From: Massilia alkalitolerans DSM 17462
GTDB taxonomy: Bacteria; Pseudomonadota; Gammaproteobacteria; Burkholderiales; Burkholderiaceae_D
NCBI RefSeq assembly: GCF_000427785.1
Contig: NZ_ATYR01000016.1
Location: 81,609-145,608, forward strand
DNA: 64,000 nt
Reading direction: 5' to 3'
Below are positions 19,942-30,399 of this stretch, piece by piece. Numbering within the stretch: the first letter of the stretch is position 1; each line of letters opens with the position of its first letter. A program made the translations under genes and the position numbers. Under the pieces are notes generated by a model. The model did not search any database. It saw only the letters and a program-made list of their open reading frames with translations, and was not told the origin of the DNA.

Positions 19942-20068
19942 CCTGTTCGAACCCTGTCGATTAAAAGGTCGGCTTCCCCCGCGCGGCAAGCGCAAGGCGG
20001 AGCCCGGAAGAGTAGCACCATTCAGCCCGCTTGCGCATCGCTGAAACATTCCGACACTTAGTGCAAAC

Positions 20069-20548
20069 TTAATCGGCGGCGCCGGAACGGATCATCTGCT
20101 GGTGGATCGCATTGACCGTTTCCACGGCGTCGCGTCCGCGCGCGATTCCATGCAGGACGATGCTGCTGCCACGGTCGAAGCGGTGGCCGATGTGGACCGT
20201 GTACGAGCGCGTCACCCAGGCGAAGAAGCCGCCGGCGTAACTGGCCTCCATCATGTCGCGCCACTTCACGCCGCTGACGCCGCGCGTCCACGGCAGGACG
20301 CCCGAGACCACCCAGACGCCGATGTCGTCGTAGTACAGCTGCACGCTGCGCACCAGCAGGAAGCGGTAGCCGACGACCAGCGCCGACAGTCCCAGTACCG
20401 CGGCGGCGGCCAGTTCGTTCCAGCGGAAGGCCAGCGGCAGCGCGACCAGGAACAGCAGCGCGGCCAGCGCCAGCACGCCGGCATAGGCCGTCCACGACTT
20501 GACGCCGATGACGCGCGCCTGCGCCGTTGCCGCTTTGTCCAGTTCCAT
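20069..20548 (-). CDS. Small membrane protein with bacterial PH-like domain
   Basis: This 159-residue protein has two adjacent membrane segments (about residues 20-65). A roughly 90-residue beta-rich domain follows, of the kind seen in bacterial PH (bPH2/YdbS-like) proteins: 'VQLYYDDIGVWVVSGVLPW', 'MMEASYAGGFFAW', 'YTVHIGHRF' and a C-terminal helix 'DAVETVNAIHQQM'. Function is unknown. It is transcribed in the same direction as the DUF885 and helicase genes, with short gaps. Confidence 0.65.
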   Translation of the reverse strand: MELDKAATAQARVIGVKSWTAYAGVLALAALLFLVALPLAFRWNELAAAAVLGLSALVVGYRFLLVRSVQLYYDDIGVWVVSGVLPWTRGVSGVKWRDMMEASYAGGFFAWVTRSYTVHIGHRFDRGSSIVLHGIARGRDAVETVNAIHQQMIRSGAAD

Positions 20549-20596
20549 CCGTGTTTACTCATCCATAAAAGCGGCATGATCACATGGAATGCCGTC

Positions 20597-23500
20597 CTAC
20601 GCCAGGCCCTGCCTCAGCATGGCCAGCATTTCGCCCGGCGACATGCGCGCCGCCATCTCGGTCCCTTCCAGCAGGCTGTCGGCCAGGTCGCGCTTGCGAC
20701 CATGCAGTTCGACGATGCCTTCCTCGATGGTGCCGCGCGCCACCAGGCGGTAGATCGTGACCGGGCGCTGCTGCCCCATGCGGTGGGCGCGGTCCGAGGC
20801 CTGGTCTTCCACCGCCGGGTTCCACCACGGGTCCATGTGGATCACGTAGTCGGCCGCGGTCAGGTTGATGCCGACGCCGCCCGCCTTCAGGCTGATCAGG
20901 AACAGCTCGCCCTCGCCGGCCTGGAAGGCATCCACGCGGCGCTTGCGTTCCTGCATCGAGGTGGCGCCGTCGAGGTACTGGTAGGGAATGTGCTTGCCGT
21001 CCAGGTACTTGCGGATCAGGCTGAGGTGGTCGACGAACTGGCTGAACACCAGCACCTTGTGGCGGTTCTCCAGCAGGCCGTCGACCAGGCGCGCAAAGGC
21101 GATCAGCTTGCTGCTGGCGATGCCTGCGCCGGGCGCCACCAGCTCCGGATTGCAGACGGCGCGGCGCAGCCGCATCATCTCGGCCAGGATCTCGATCGAC
21201 TTCTGGCTTTCCGGCGCTTCCAGCGCGGCCAGCTTGTCCAGGGCATCGCGGCGCAGCGATTCGTACAGCGCGCTTTCTTCCTGGGTCAGCTCGACCGGCA
21301 CCACGATCTCGGTGCGCGGCGGCAGCTCGGTGAGCACCTGGGCCTTGGTGCGGCGCAGGATGAAGGGTTGCGTGAGCCGGCGCAGGCGGTTCCTGGCCCC
21401 CAGCTCGGCGCGCTTGTCCTGGGCTTTCTCGATGGGGCCGGCGAAGCGCAGCTGGAACTGGTCGGCGCTGCCCAGCAGTCCGGGGTTGATGAACCGGAAC
21501 AGGTTCCACAGCTCGCCCAGGTGGTTTTCCAGCGGGGTGCCGGTGGCCGCCATGCGGAAGTTCCCCTGCAGCGCCATCACGGCCTGCGAACGCTTGGTGT
21601 GCATGTTCTTGATGGCCTGGGCTTCGTCCAGCACGATGCTGTGCCATGGCCGTTTTGCAAACAGCGCCGCTTCCTGTTGCAGCAGGCCATAGCTGGCCAC
21701 CACCACGTCGAAGGGACCGGCTTGCTCCAGCATCGCAGCGCGCTCGCCCGGCCCGAACAGCTTCAGGTTCAGGGTCGGCGCGAAGCGCTGGGCTTCGGCG
21801 ATCCAGTTCAGGCAGACCGAGGTCGGCGCGATCACCAGCGCCGGGCCGTCGGGCGCACGCGTGAGCAGCAGGGCCAGGGCCTGCAGCGTCTTGCCGAGGC
21901 CCATGTCGTCGGCCAGGCAGGCGCCGACGCCTAAATGGGCCAGGCGTCCCAGCCATTCGAAGCCCTCGCGCTGGTAGTCGCGCAGCTCGGCCTGCAGGGT
22001 GGACGGCAATGCGGGGGTGAAGGCTTCGCTGTCGGCGATGCGCTGCAAATGCTTGCGCCAGGCCGCGTCGCTGTCCACGCTGCCGGCCTCGCGCGCCAGT
22101 TCCGCCAGCGAGAAGCTGGCCAGCGGATGCATGCGCAGCTCGTCGCCAATGATGGTCCCGTAGTCGCCGAGTTCCATCAGGCGGCGGTGCAGCTCGTCGC
22201 TCAGGGCCAGGTATTCGTTGTCGCCCAGCGCCACGAAGCGGCTTTTCCCTTCGCGCACGCGTTCGAGCAGCGAGCGCAGGTCCAGCACGCGCTGCTCGTC
22301 GACCACGATCTCGCCATTCGCGGCGAACCAGTCGCGGTCGCGCCGGACCTGGATGCGCACCGATTTCGAGTTCGCGCGCTTGGACACGCGGAATTTTTCG
22401 CCTTCCGGCCAGGCCACCACGACCTTCGCCGGATCCAGCTGGCGTAGTTCGTCCACCAGCTCCAGGCACAACAGGGGTTGGCCCAGCAGCCATTCGCCGT
22501 GCTCGAGTTCTCCGTGCTCGAGCGCCTGGCAGGCGCCGACCAGCTGGCGCTCGGCCTCGCGTTCCGCATTCAGGTCGCGCCGCGCTTCGGTGCGGATGCC
22601 GTTGACGTCGGCGATCACGCTCTCCGCGCCGGTGCCGGGCGAGTAATAGGCGCCGCCATCGAGCGGACGGACCAGCACCTGCATGCTCAGGCCCTGCTGG
22701 TAGGGGCGCAGGTGCAGGTGCAGGCGCGGGTCGGCCGCCACCTGCTCGATGTCGCCGGGGCTGGCGCCGATGTCCGACTGCACCGTGACGATCGAGGAGA
22801 TCGCGCTGATCGCGCGCAGCACGCGGCGCTCGGCTTCCACCGGCACTTCCAGGCCCTCGCCGACGATGGCGGCGATGCGCCGGTGTTCCTCGTTGACGCG
22901 CACCAGGCGCAGGCGGGTCGGCGTCTCGCGCGTGACGATCACTTCGCCGTCCTGCTCGCCCGGCGCGGGGTGCAGCGAGATCGTGACCTTGGCGCCGCGC
23001 GCCTTGACCAGGAGTTCCGGCTCGCCCGGCAGCAGTTCGACACGGGTGCTCGGCGCATCCATCCAGAACAGCAGCGGATGGCCGACCAGGGCAGCAAGCG
23101 CCTTGTCGCGCTCGAACTCGAAACGGATGCCGGTGCTGCCGTAGTAGCGCCGTCCGGCAATGCTTGCCACCGCCTGTACGTCCTGGGCGGTGAGGAACTC
23201 GAGCTGCTGGGCATCCTCGGCCAGGCGCTTCAGGCCGATGGCGCGGCCACGGCTCCAGCCGCCCTGCGCATCGCGCTTCTGCTCGCGCGGCTCCAGCTCG
23301 CGCACGCCCATGTGCTCGTCGTAGCGGATCATCCACACCAGGCGCGATTCGCGCACCACCTCGGCATTCAGCGCCGGCTGCAGGTTGATCAGGGCGTTGA
23401 GCTGGCGCTCCCAGGCTTCCTCGCGCTCGAACCAGTGGGTCAGGTCGGTGATCCGATGACGGCGCCGCAGCTCGCTCGCGCGTGCTTCATGGGTGATGGC

Positions 23501-24712
23501 GCCCGCTCCGCCGATCTGGCCCAGCAGCGCGGCCAGCTGGGCCGACAGCAGGTCGAAGCCGGCGCCCTCGGACTGGGCCAGCATGTCCTCGATGTCCTTG
23601 CGCTTGCCCTGCAACTGCGGCAGGCCGAGCCAGTGATGCATCAGGGCGCGGAAGGTGAAGGGTTCGAGTGCCATCTCCCAGCTGCGCGAGGCCAGCACCT
23701 CGGCGTCGACGGTGCCGCGCCGGATCTCCTGCAGCATGCTGAGCTGGAAGACCACGGCCGTCTCCGGCCGCTGCACCGCGCGGGTGGCGATCTCCAGCCA
23801 GGCGTCGGCCAGCTTCAGCTGCGCCGGCTGATTGCTGCGCAGGAGGGCGGCCAGGTAGAGGTGGGCGCCGATACCGTCGAACACGGCCTTGCGCTTGCCG
23901 GTTTCGCGGCGCAGCTGCTTGAGCGCTCCTTCGATGCCGGGCAGGGCGACGTCGATGTCGTCGCGCAGCAGGGCGATCACGCTGCGCAGGAACAGGCCGG
24001 CTGCGTCGTCGACCTCCTGCAGCAGCCTGGAGGCGTCGTCGAGCCGGCCGCACAGGATCAGGTGTTCGCCCAGCGCGATGCGCAGCGCGATCGAAGGATC
24101 GCCCTGGCCCGCGTGGGTTTCCGCGGCGGCGCGGATCGCGGGCGCAAGTTGAGGTTCTCGCTGCGCATGCTGGACCAGGGTCGCCAGCACGCCGTCGAGC
24201 AGCGAGGGATCGATGCGCTCGAGCAGGGCGGGCTCGAAGGGACGCGCGCAGACCTCGACCAGCGGATGCAGGTAGGACGCTTCATGGCAGCGCAGGCAGG
24301 CGGCCAGCAGCGGCGTGACGGTCGATCCGTTTTCGCCGGCCAGCAGGGCCATGCGCAGCAGGGCCAGGCCCTGGCGGTAGCTGCGCAGGACCGGCGTGCC
24401 CTGCCAGTCGCGGCGCAGCGGCGTGACGCGTTCGTAGGCTGCGCGCAGGCTGGCGAACAGGTCGCCGCACAAGGCGTGCTCGATGGCCGGCCACACGGCG
24501 CCCGGCGCGATCGAGACGCCGCGTTCGCCGGCATCGAGGACCAGGCCCGCTTCACGCAGGCGCGCCAGCTCGGCCGCCCATTGTTCGGGCGGCAGCGACA
24601 GGCCGGCGGCCATCAGGTGTTCGAGGATGCGCTGGCGGCCCATGGGCTCGCCGCCCAGCGCCAGCAGGGACAGGAGCGCCTGCTCGCCGCTTTCCAGTTC
24701 TTGAAAAATCAT
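20597..24712 (-). CDS. SNF2-family DEAD/DEAH-box helicase
   Basis: This very large 1371-residue protein has a C-terminal SWI2/SNF2 ATPase. Walker A is 'DDMGLGKTLQALALLL' near residue 935, the DEAQ box is near residue 1028, and 'GTPLENHLGELW' follows. The second RecA lobe carries 'QFVDHLSLIRKYL', 'FLISLKAGGVGINL' and 'DRAHRMGQ'. The first 900 or so residues are a helical N-terminal region and a SNF2-associated module of the kind seen in bacterial SNF2 proteins. It likely moves on double-stranded DNA or displaces bound proteins such as RNA polymerase. Its ATG overlaps the stop of the upstream S9 peptidase gene (ATGA). Confidence 0.92.
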   Translation of the reverse strand: MIFQELESGEQALLSLLALGGEPMGRQRILEHLMAAGLSLPPEQWAAELARLREAGLVLDAGERGVSIAPGAVWPAIEHALCGDLFASLRAAYERVTPLRRDWQGTPVLRSYRQGLALLRMALLAGENGSTVTPLLAACLRCHEASYLHPLVEVCARPFEPALLERIDPSLLDGVLATLVQHAQREPQLAPAIRAAAETHAGQGDPSIALRIALGEHLILCGRLDDASRLLQEVDDAAGLFLRSVIALLRDDIDVALPGIEGALKQLRRETGKRKAVFDGIGAHLYLAALLRSNQPAQLKLADAWLEIATRAVQRPETAVVFQLSMLQEIRRGTVDAEVLASRSWEMALEPFTFRALMHHWLGLPQLQGKRKDIEDMLAQSEGAGFDLLSAQLAALLGQIGGAGAITHEARASELRRRHRITDLTHWFEREEAWERQLNALINLQPALNAEVVRESRLVWMIRYDEHMGVRELEPREQKRDAQGGWSRGRAIGLKRLAEDAQQLEFLTAQDVQAVASIAGRRYYGSTGIRFEFERDKALAALVGHPLLFWMDAPSTRVELLPGEPELLVKARGAKVTISLHPAPGEQDGEVIVTRETPTRLRLVRVNEEHRRIAAIVGEGLEVPVEAERRVLRAISAISSIVTVQSDIGASPGDIEQVAADPRLHLHLRPYQQGLSMQVLVRPLDGGAYYSPGTGAESVIADVNGIRTEARRDLNAEREAERQLVGACQALEHGELEHGEWLLGQPLLCLELVDELRQLDPAKVVVAWPEGEKFRVSKRANSKSVRIQVRRDRDWFAANGEIVVDEQRVLDLRSLLERVREGKSRFVALGDNEYLALSDELHRRLMELGDYGTIIGDELRMHPLASFSLAELAREAGSVDSDAAWRKHLQRIADSEAFTPALPSTLQAELRDYQREGFEWLGRLAHLGVGACLADDMGLGKTLQALALLLTRAPDGPALVIAPTSVCLNWIAEAQRFAPTLNLKLFGPGERAAMLEQAGPFDVVVASYGLLQQEAALFAKRPWHSIVLDEAQAIKNMHTKRSQAVMALQGNFRMAATGTPLENHLGELWNLFRFINPGLLGSADQFQLRFAGPIEKAQDKRAELGARNRLRRLTQPFILRRTKAQVLTELPPRTEIVVPVELTQEESALYESLRRDALDKLAALEAPESQKSIEILAEMMRLRRAVCNPELVAPGAGIASSKLIAFARLVDGLLENRHKVLVFSQFVDHLSLIRKYLDGKHIPYQYLDGATSMQERKRRVDAFQAGEGELFLISLKAGGVGINLTAADYVIHMDPWWNPAVEDQASDRAHRMGQQRPVTIYRLVARGTIEEGIVELHGRKRDLADSLLEGTEMAARMSPGEMLAMLRQGLA

Positions 24713-26622
24713 GCAGCCGGCAGGTTCTCGATCTCCACCGCCGGCAGGCCGGCAGGCACGGGGATGTGGAAGACACGCAGGTAGAACACCAGCTCGGATT
24801 CCAGCGTCGTCACCACGCTCTCGGCCTTGCGGAAGCCGTGGCCTTCGCCCTCCAGGGTGATGTAGGCCACCGGCACCCGGCGCGCGCGCAGCGCCTCGAC
24901 CATGGTTTCGGATTGCTGGGGCGGCACCACCATGTCGTCCAGGCCCTGGAAGAAGATCATCGGGCGTTTCAGCTTATCGGTGTGGTGGATCGGCGAACGC
25001 TCGCGGTAGACCTGTTCGGCGCGATCCGGCGGCGCGATCAGGTACTGGTTGTAGTGCGACTCGAACTTGTGCGAATCCGCATCCAGTCCGGCCAGGTCGG
25101 ACACGCCGTAGTAGCAGGCGCCCGCCTTGAACAGGTCGTGGAAGGCGAGGGCGGACAAGGTCGTCAGGCCGCCGGCGCTGCTGCCGCGCACCAGCAGGCG
25201 CTCCGAATCGACCAGGCCCTGCTCCGCCAGGTAACGGGCGCCGGCCACGCAGTCCTCCACGTCGACCACGCCCCACTGGCCCTTGAGCAGGTCGCGGTAG
25301 GCGCGGCCGAAGCCGGTGCTGCCGCCGTAGTTCACGTCCAGCACCGCAAAGCCGCGGCTGGTCCAGAACTGGGTGGCCAGTTTGAGGGTGCTGGCCGCCA
25401 TGCCGGTCGGGCCGCCGTGGCCGATGACGATCAGGGGCGGCAGTTCGCCCGCTGAGGGAGCGAAGTCGGCATTGGTGGGCGGATAGTGGAAGGCGTAGGC
25501 GGTGCGTCCGTTCGCGCTCGGGTAGCTGATCGAACGTGGCACCGACAGGTAGCCGACATCCGGCAACTGCGCGATCGAGCGAGCCAGCACGTCGTGCCGA
25601 CCGCCGTCCAGATCGATGCGCGCCAGTTCGAGCGCGACCGTCGGCGCGCCGCCCAGCAGCGCAACCGTGTGCGCGTTCACGCGCAGTTCGCGGATTTCCT
25701 CGTAGGGCGTCGGCACCTCGGTGAGCTGGCCATTGCGCAGGCGCGCCAGCTTGCTGACCCCGCCCTCGATGTAGGCGCAGACGATTTCCTCGTCCGAAGT
25801 AAAGCCGTACAGCGAGCCGCCGAAGGTCCACAACGGCCCGCCGAATTCCGCTTGGCGCGGGCACAGCGCCCCCACCACGCCATGTTCGAAGCGGTACAGG
25901 TTCCACCAGCCGCTGCGGTCGGACACGAAGTGCAGCACGCCGCCGGGCGACCATTCCGGCTGGCAGACCGATTCCTGCGGCCCGCCCGCCACCAGCCGGC
26001 CATTGGCCAGCGTGCCGTCGTCCATGATGTCGGCCAGCCACAGTTCGCTGCCTTCCCAGGGCATGCGCGGATGGTCCCAGCACAGCCAGGCCAGGTGGCG
26101 CCCGTCCGGGGAGATGCGCGGCGCGGCATAGAAGTCGTTGCCGTCCACCAGCACGGTTTCAGCACCGTCGAAGCCGATGGCGGCGATCGTGTTCTCGGGG
26201 GTGTGGCCGCCGGCGGAATGGTCTTCGCGCACGGCCACCAGGCGCCGGCGCTGCGCATCGACCACGAAGTCGGCGTAGCGCTGCTTGTTGTCCTCGGCAG
26301 TGACCGGCGTCGGCTGCGCGCCCGGCTCGACCCGGTACAGCCGGCTGTCGGCGTGGTTCGAGAACCAGGCGACGCCATCGGCGACCGTGACCGCGCCGCC
26401 GCCGTATTCGTGCACCTTGCTGCGCACGTTGAACGGGGCCGGCGTCAGTTCGCCCCGGCTGCCCACCAGCGTCGAGCGTCCCGCCTCGCTGGCCCGTCCT
26501 TCCAGCCAGTACAGGTCGGCGCCGTCGAGCAGCAGCGAGGCGAGCGGCGTGGCGCCGGCCGCGACGACGGAGGCGGTGATCGGTGAGGTCCAGGTGCCGC
26601 AAGGGGCTTGCTGTTTGGTCAT
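24709..26622 (-). CDS. S9-family prolyl oligopeptidase-type peptidase
   Basis: This 637-residue protein has an N-terminal beta-propeller-like half (repeated Trp/Asp-rich blades up to about residue 370). A C-terminal alpha/beta-hydrolase carries the nucleophile motif 'RGSSAGGLT' (Ser near 480), and the His lies in 'EGEGHGF' near the end. Such enzymes are dipeptidyl or acylaminoacyl peptidases. No signal peptide is seen, so it is cytosolic. The start is set at the ATG (26622), which follows a GAGAGA ribosome-binding site; a TTG 15 bases upstream is less likely. Translation is coupled to the SNF2 helicase downstream. Confidence 0.88.
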   Translation of the reverse strand: MTKQQAPCGTWTSPITASVVAAGATPLASLLLDGADLYWLEGRASEAGRSTLVGSRGELTPAPFNVRSKVHEYGGGAVTVADGVAWFSNHADSRLYRVEPGAQPTPVTAEDNKQRYADFVVDAQRRRLVAVREDHSAGGHTPENTIAAIGFDGAETVLVDGNDFYAAPRISPDGRHLAWLCWDHPRMPWEGSELWLADIMDDGTLANGRLVAGGPQESVCQPEWSPGGVLHFVSDRSGWWNLYRFEHGVVGALCPRQAEFGGPLWTFGGSLYGFTSDEEIVCAYIEGGVSKLARLRNGQLTEVPTPYEEIRELRVNAHTVALLGGAPTVALELARIDLDGGRHDVLARSIAQLPDVGYLSVPRSISYPSANGRTAYAFHYPPTNADFAPSAGELPPLIVIGHGGPTGMAASTLKLATQFWTSRGFAVLDVNYGGSTGFGRAYRDLLKGQWGVVDVEDCVAGARYLAEQGLVDSERLLVRGSSAGGLTTLSALAFHDLFKAGACYYGVSDLAGLDADSHKFESHYNQYLIAPPDRAEQVYRERSPIHHTDKLKRPMIFFQGLDDMVVPPQQSETMVEALRARRVPVAYITLEGEGHGFRKAESVVTTLESELVFYLRVFHIPVPAGLPAVEIENLPAA

Positions 26623-26722
26623 GACGGGTTCTCTCAATGGCTGGCTCGGTACAAGAACGCATTATAAGTGGGGGGCCAAAGATGCGATAATGGAGGTTTT
26701 CCCTCCGCATTCATTGTCAGCC

Positions 26723-27805
26723 ATGCCACAATTCGCCCCGCTTCAGAACGACACCTTCCTGCGTGCGCTGCTGCGCCAGCCGACCGACTACACCCCGGTG
26801 TGGCTGATGCGCCAGGCGGGCCGCTACCTGCCGGAATACCGCGCCACGCGCAAGCAGGCGGGCTCGTTCCTGGGGCTGGCAAAGAATCCGGATTTCGCCA
26901 CCGAAGTCACCCTGCAACCGCTCGACCGCTATCCGCTGGATGCCTCGATCCTGTTCTCGGACATCCTGACGGTGCCGGATGCGATGGGGCTGGGACTGTA
27001 TTTCGCCGACGGCGAGGGCCCGAAGTTCGAGCGCCCGCTGCGCACGGAAGCCGAGGTACGCGCCCTGCAGGTACCGGATATGGCGTCGCTCGACTACGTC
27101 TTCAAGGCGGTGACCCAGATCCGCACCGCCATCAACGGCCGCGTGCCCCTGATCGGTTTCTCGGGCAGCCCCTGGACCCTGGCCTGCTACATGGTCGAAG
27201 GCGGCGGCTCGCGCGAATTCCACACCATCAAGAAAATGCTGTATGCGCGCCCCGACCTGATGCACCACATCCTGGACACCAACGCGCGCGCGGTCAGCCA
27301 GTACCTGAACGCCCAGATCGACGCCGGCGCCCAGGCCGTGATGATCTTCGATTCCTGGGGCGGCGCGCTGGCCGACGGCGCCTACCAGGAGTTCTCGCTG
27401 AACTACATGCGGATGGTCCTGAGCCAGCTGCAGCGCGAGAAGGATGGCGTGCGCATCCCGGCGATCGTGTTCACCAAGGGCGGCGGCCTGTGGCTGGACG
27501 AGATGGCGGACATCGGCGCCGACGCGCTGGGCCTGGACTGGACCGTCAACCTGGGCAAGGCGCGCGCGCTGGTGGGCGACCGCGTGGCCCTGCAGGGCAA
27601 CCTCGACCCGGCCATCCTGTTCGCCGAACCGGAGCAGATCCGCGCCGAAGTCGAACGCAGCCTGACCGCCTACGGCAAGCCATCGAACGGCCATGGCCAC
27701 GTGTTCAACCTGGGCCACGGCATTTCGCAGTTCACGCCGCCGGAGTCGGTGACCGCCATGGTCGAGGCCGTGCACAACTTCAGCCGCCAGCAGCGCACCG
27801 CCTGA
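26723..27805 (+). CDS. hemE: Uroporphyrinogen decarboxylase
   Basis: This 360-residue cytosolic enzyme removes four acetate carboxyls from uroporphyrinogen III to give coproporphyrinogen III in haem synthesis. The N-terminal signature '[19 protein letters not shown]' carries the catalytic Arg residues. '[17 protein letters not shown]' carries the essential Asp, and '[18 protein letters not shown]' and '[14 protein letters not shown]' are also typical. Length is normal. It is divergent from the S9 peptidase gene across 100 bp that contains an ATTATA/GATAAT pair of -10-like boxes. Confidence 0.97.
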   Translation: MPQFAPLQNDTFLRALLRQPTDYTPVWLMRQAGRYLPEYRATRKQAGSFLGLAKNPDFATEVTLQPLDRYPLDASILFSDILTVPDAMGLGLYFADGEGPKFERPLRTEAEVRALQVPDMASLDYVFKAVTQIRTAINGRVPLIGFSGSPWTLACYMVEGGGSREFHTIKKMLYARPDLMHHILDTNARAVSQYLNAQIDAGAQAVMIFDSWGGALADGAYQEFSLNYMRMVLSQLQREKDGVRIPAIVFTKGGGLWLDEMADIGADALGLDWTVNLGKARALVGDRVALQGNLDPAILFAEPEQIRAEVERSLTAYGKPSNGHGHVFNLGHGISQFTPPESVTAMVEAVHNFSRQQRTA

Positions 27806-27825
27806 ACCGGTCAGTATTGTCCCCA

Positions 27826-27847
27826 GCTGCAGCAGCATTGCTGCAGC
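27826..27847 (+). terminator. Hairpin after hemE
   Basis: A perfect 9-bp stem (GCTGCAGCA / TGCTGCAGC) with a 4-base loop lies about 20 bp after the hemE stop. An A-rich rather than T-rich stretch follows, so it may be a Rho-assisted or 3'-end-stabilising hairpin. Confidence 0.4.
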
Positions 27848-27849
27848 AA

Positions 27850-28340
27850 AATCTCACTTGTTCACAAGTTCGTTAAACCCCAGAATTATTCCTGTGGACA
27901 TCTTTGCCAAGCCTGAAAATACGTAAATCAATGATTCTTAAACGTTTTTTTCATGGCGAACTGTAGGTATACACAGTAGCAGAGAGCATTTACAGGTAAA
28001 TTGTCCCGGCTTCCTGTCCATTGTTCACAAAGTTATGCACAGGATGACGGATGAGTTGTGAAAAGTGCTTCGTTTACGCGGACTTAGCTCAACTCTTCAA
28101 GTAAGGTGTGAAGATTCTGGTGCACCGCAACGAGTTTTCCCATCACACATGTGCAGTTATGCACAGCAAGGCGATTCCAGCCCGCGTTGTTAACAGGGAT
28201 AACTCTGTATTTGCAAGTCATTGAATTTACTGGATAATTTATTGTTGTTCCAGTGAATCGCGCGTTTGGAGTTGATCTAACGTAAACCTCGAACGGGGTC
28301 AAGTGCAGCGCTATTCACAAAGTTTTCCACAGCTTATTGG
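27850..28340. promoter_or_regulatory. AT-rich intergenic region with a cluster of DnaA-box-like 9-mers
   Basis: This is the longest non-coding stretch in the window and is visibly AT-richer than its surroundings. Three 9-mers match the DnaA-box consensus TTWTNCACA exactly: TTATGCACA at 28033-28041, TTATGCACA at 28157-28165 and TTTTCCACA at 28323-28331. Five more differ by one base: TTGTTCACA at 27858 and 28021, GTATACACA at 27967, CTATTCACA at 28311, and the reverse-strand site at 28057-28065. A T7-run follows AAACG at about 27940. Candidate roles are a replication-origin-like or DnaA-titration locus. dnaA and dnaN are not in the window. Confidence 0.5.
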
Positions 28341-28370
28341 TTCTGGTTTCCTTACTCAAGAAGGTTGGAT

Positions 28371-30377
28371 TTGGCACACTGCTTCCTACAGGTTGCGCTC
28401 GATACACCGCTGAACAGCTGCTTCGATTACCGCTGGGAATGCCAGCCGGGCGAAGAGCCGGCGGTGGGCCAACTCGTGCTGGTGCCCTTCGCGCGCCGTG
28501 AGGTCGTGGGCCTGATCGTCGCCGTCAAGGAAGACACCGAGGTCCCGGCGGACAAGCTGAAGGATGCGATCGCCGTGCGCAGCCAGCTCTCGCCCTTGCC
28601 CGAGCGCTGGGTGGCGCTGGCGCGCTTTGCCGCCGACTATTACCAGCGCCCGCTCGGCGAGGTGGCGCTGCCCGGCCTGCCCAAGAACCTGCGGGTGCCG
28701 AAGACCGTGGCGCTGGACCGCGCGCTGAAAAAACTGGCCAAGGAGGGGAGTCCGCACGATCCGACGCCCTCTGGCATGCCCGTGCTGAATCCGGCGCAGC
28801 AGGAAGCGGCGGGCAGCATCGGCGGGGCGCAGGGCTTTACCCCGATCCTGCTGTACGGTGTCACCGGCAGCGGCAAGACCGAGGTGTACCTGCAGGCCTG
28901 CGCCCAGGTGCTGGCGCGCGAGCAGGACGCCCAGATCCTGATCCTGGTCCCGGAAATCAACCTGACCCCGCAACTGGAAGGGAACATCCGCGCGCGCTTC
29001 CCCGGCGTGATGCTGGCCACCCTGCACAGCAGCCTGTCCGAGGGCGAGCGCATGCTGCACTGGCTCGCCGCCCACCAGGGCCGGGCGCGCATCGTGCTGG
29101 GTACGCGCCTGGCCATCCTGTCCTCGCTGCCGAGCCTCAAATTGATCATCATCGACGAGGAGCACGACCCCTCGTACAAGCAGCAGGAAGGCCTGCGCTA
29201 TTCGGCGCGCGACCTGGCCGTGTGGCGCGCGCACCAGCTGGGCATTCCGATCGTGCTCGGTTCGGCCACGCCTTCGCTCGAGACCTGGCACCACGCCCAG
29301 TCCGGCCGCTACCGCAAGCTCGAGCTGCGCGAGCGCGCCGTGCGCGATGCCGTGCTCCCCACCGTGAAGCTGGTCGACATGGAACGCGACCGCCCCAAGG
29401 ACGGACTCACGGGCGCCCTGATCGCCGCGCTGCGGGGGCGCCTGGACCGCGGCGAACAGTCGCTGCTGTTCCTGAACCGGCGCGGCTACGCCCCGGTGAT
29501 CTGCTGCGACGCCTGCGGCTGGATCAGCAACTGCACCCGCTGCACCGCCTTCATGGTGCTGCACCGCCCCGAGCACCGGTTGCGCTGCCACCACTGCAGC
29601 CTGGAACTGCGCATCCCGCGCCATTGCCCGACCTGCGGCAACGTCGACCTGCAGCCGCTCGGGCGCGGCACCCAGCGCATCGAGGAAGGGCTGGCGGCGA
29701 TGTTCCCGGAAGCGCGCATCCTGCGCATCGACGCCGATTCCACGCGCCTGAAGGGCAGCGCCCAGGCGGCTTTCGACACCGTGCACCGGGGCGAGGTCGA
29801 CATCCTGGTCGGCACCCAGATGGTCGCCAAGGGCCACGACTTCAAGAAGCTCACCCTGGTGGGCATCCTGAACCCGGACACCGCCCTGTTCTCGCAGGAC
29901 TACCGCGCCAGCGAGCGCCTGTTCGCCCAGCTGATGCAGGTGGCGGGGCGCGCCGGCCGCGCCGGAGCCGCTTCGGAGGTGCTGGTGCAGACCCGCTACG
30001 CCAGTCACCCGCTGTATGGCGCCGTCGTGCGCCACGACTACGACCGCTTCGCCGGCAGCCTGCTGGAAGAACGCCGCCAGGCCGGCCTGCCGCCCTTCAT
30101 GTACCAGGCGCTACTGCGCGCCGAGGCGCCCGAGCTGGCCAATGCGATCGCCTTCCTGGAGGCGGCGCGCGACAGCCTGGTGTGGGATGCGGTGATGATC
30201 AACGACCCGATCCCGATGACGATGACGCGCGTGCACAACGTCGACCGTGCGCAGCTGCTGGTGGAATCGAGCTCGCGCCCAGCCCTGCAGGCTTTCCTGC
30301 GCGAGTGGGTCGAGATCCTGCGCGCGATGAAATCGCGCGTGCGCTGGTCGCTCGAGGTCGACCCGCTCGATATCTGA
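28371..30377 (+). CDS. priA: Primosomal helicase PriA
   Basis: This 668-residue helicase restarts stalled replication forks. It has an N-terminal DNA-binding domain ('VALDTPLNSCFDYRW', 'GQLVLVPFARREVVG'), Walker A 'GVTGSGKTEVYL', the DEEH box 'IIIDEEHDPSYKQQ' and 'VLGSATPSLETW'. The zinc-binding Cys cluster reads 'CCDACGWISNCTRC' then 'CHHCSL' and 'CPTCG', and 'GTQMVAKGHDF' follows. No ATG is available in frame. TTG at 28371 is chosen because AGAAGG lies six bases upstream; TTG at 28365 would overlap the spacer. It follows the DnaA-box-like region directly. Confidence 0.95.
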   Translation: MAHCFLQVALDTPLNSCFDYRWECQPGEEPAVGQLVLVPFARREVVGLIVAVKEDTEVPADKLKDAIAVRSQLSPLPERWVALARFAADYYQRPLGEVALPGLPKNLRVPKTVALDRALKKLAKEGSPHDPTPSGMPVLNPAQQEAAGSIGGAQGFTPILLYGVTGSGKTEVYLQACAQVLAREQDAQILILVPEINLTPQLEGNIRARFPGVMLATLHSSLSEGERMLHWLAAHQGRARIVLGTRLAILSSLPSLKLIIIDEEHDPSYKQQEGLRYSARDLAVWRAHQLGIPIVLGSATPSLETWHHAQSGRYRKLELRERAVRDAVLPTVKLVDMERDRPKDGLTGALIAALRGRLDRGEQSLLFLNRRGYAPVICCDACGWISNCTRCTAFMVLHRPEHRLRCHHCSLELRIPRHCPTCGNVDLQPLGRGTQRIEEGLAAMFPEARILRIDADSTRLKGSAQAAFDTVHRGEVDILVGTQMVAKGHDFKKLTLVGILNPDTALFSQDYRASERLFAQLMQVAGRAGRAGAASEVLVQTRYASHPLYGAVVRHDYDRFAGSLLEERRQAGLPPFMYQALLRAEAPELANAIAFLEAARDSLVWDAVMINDPIPMTMTRVHNVDRAQLLVESSSRPALQAFLREWVEILRAMKSRVRWSLEVDPLDI

Positions 30378-30399
30378 GCCAGCTTGCCGAAAGCCTCCC

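Noticed and set aside
22478..24784. 768-residue plus-strand reading frame antisense to the SNF2 helicase gene
   Set aside because: It is rich in Ala, Arg, Gln, Gly and Val from GC-rich codon mirroring, and has no motif. The opposite strand carries all helicase motifs.
27826..27847. A strong intrinsic terminator after hemE
   Set aside because: The stem is perfect but an A-rich rather than T-rich stretch follows, so it is listed only as a weak terminator.
28084..28302. 72-residue minus-strand reading frame between hemE and priA
   Set aside because: No family resemblance, no ribosome-binding site, and it lies across the DnaA-box-like region. Its amino-acid content is unlike neighbouring genes.
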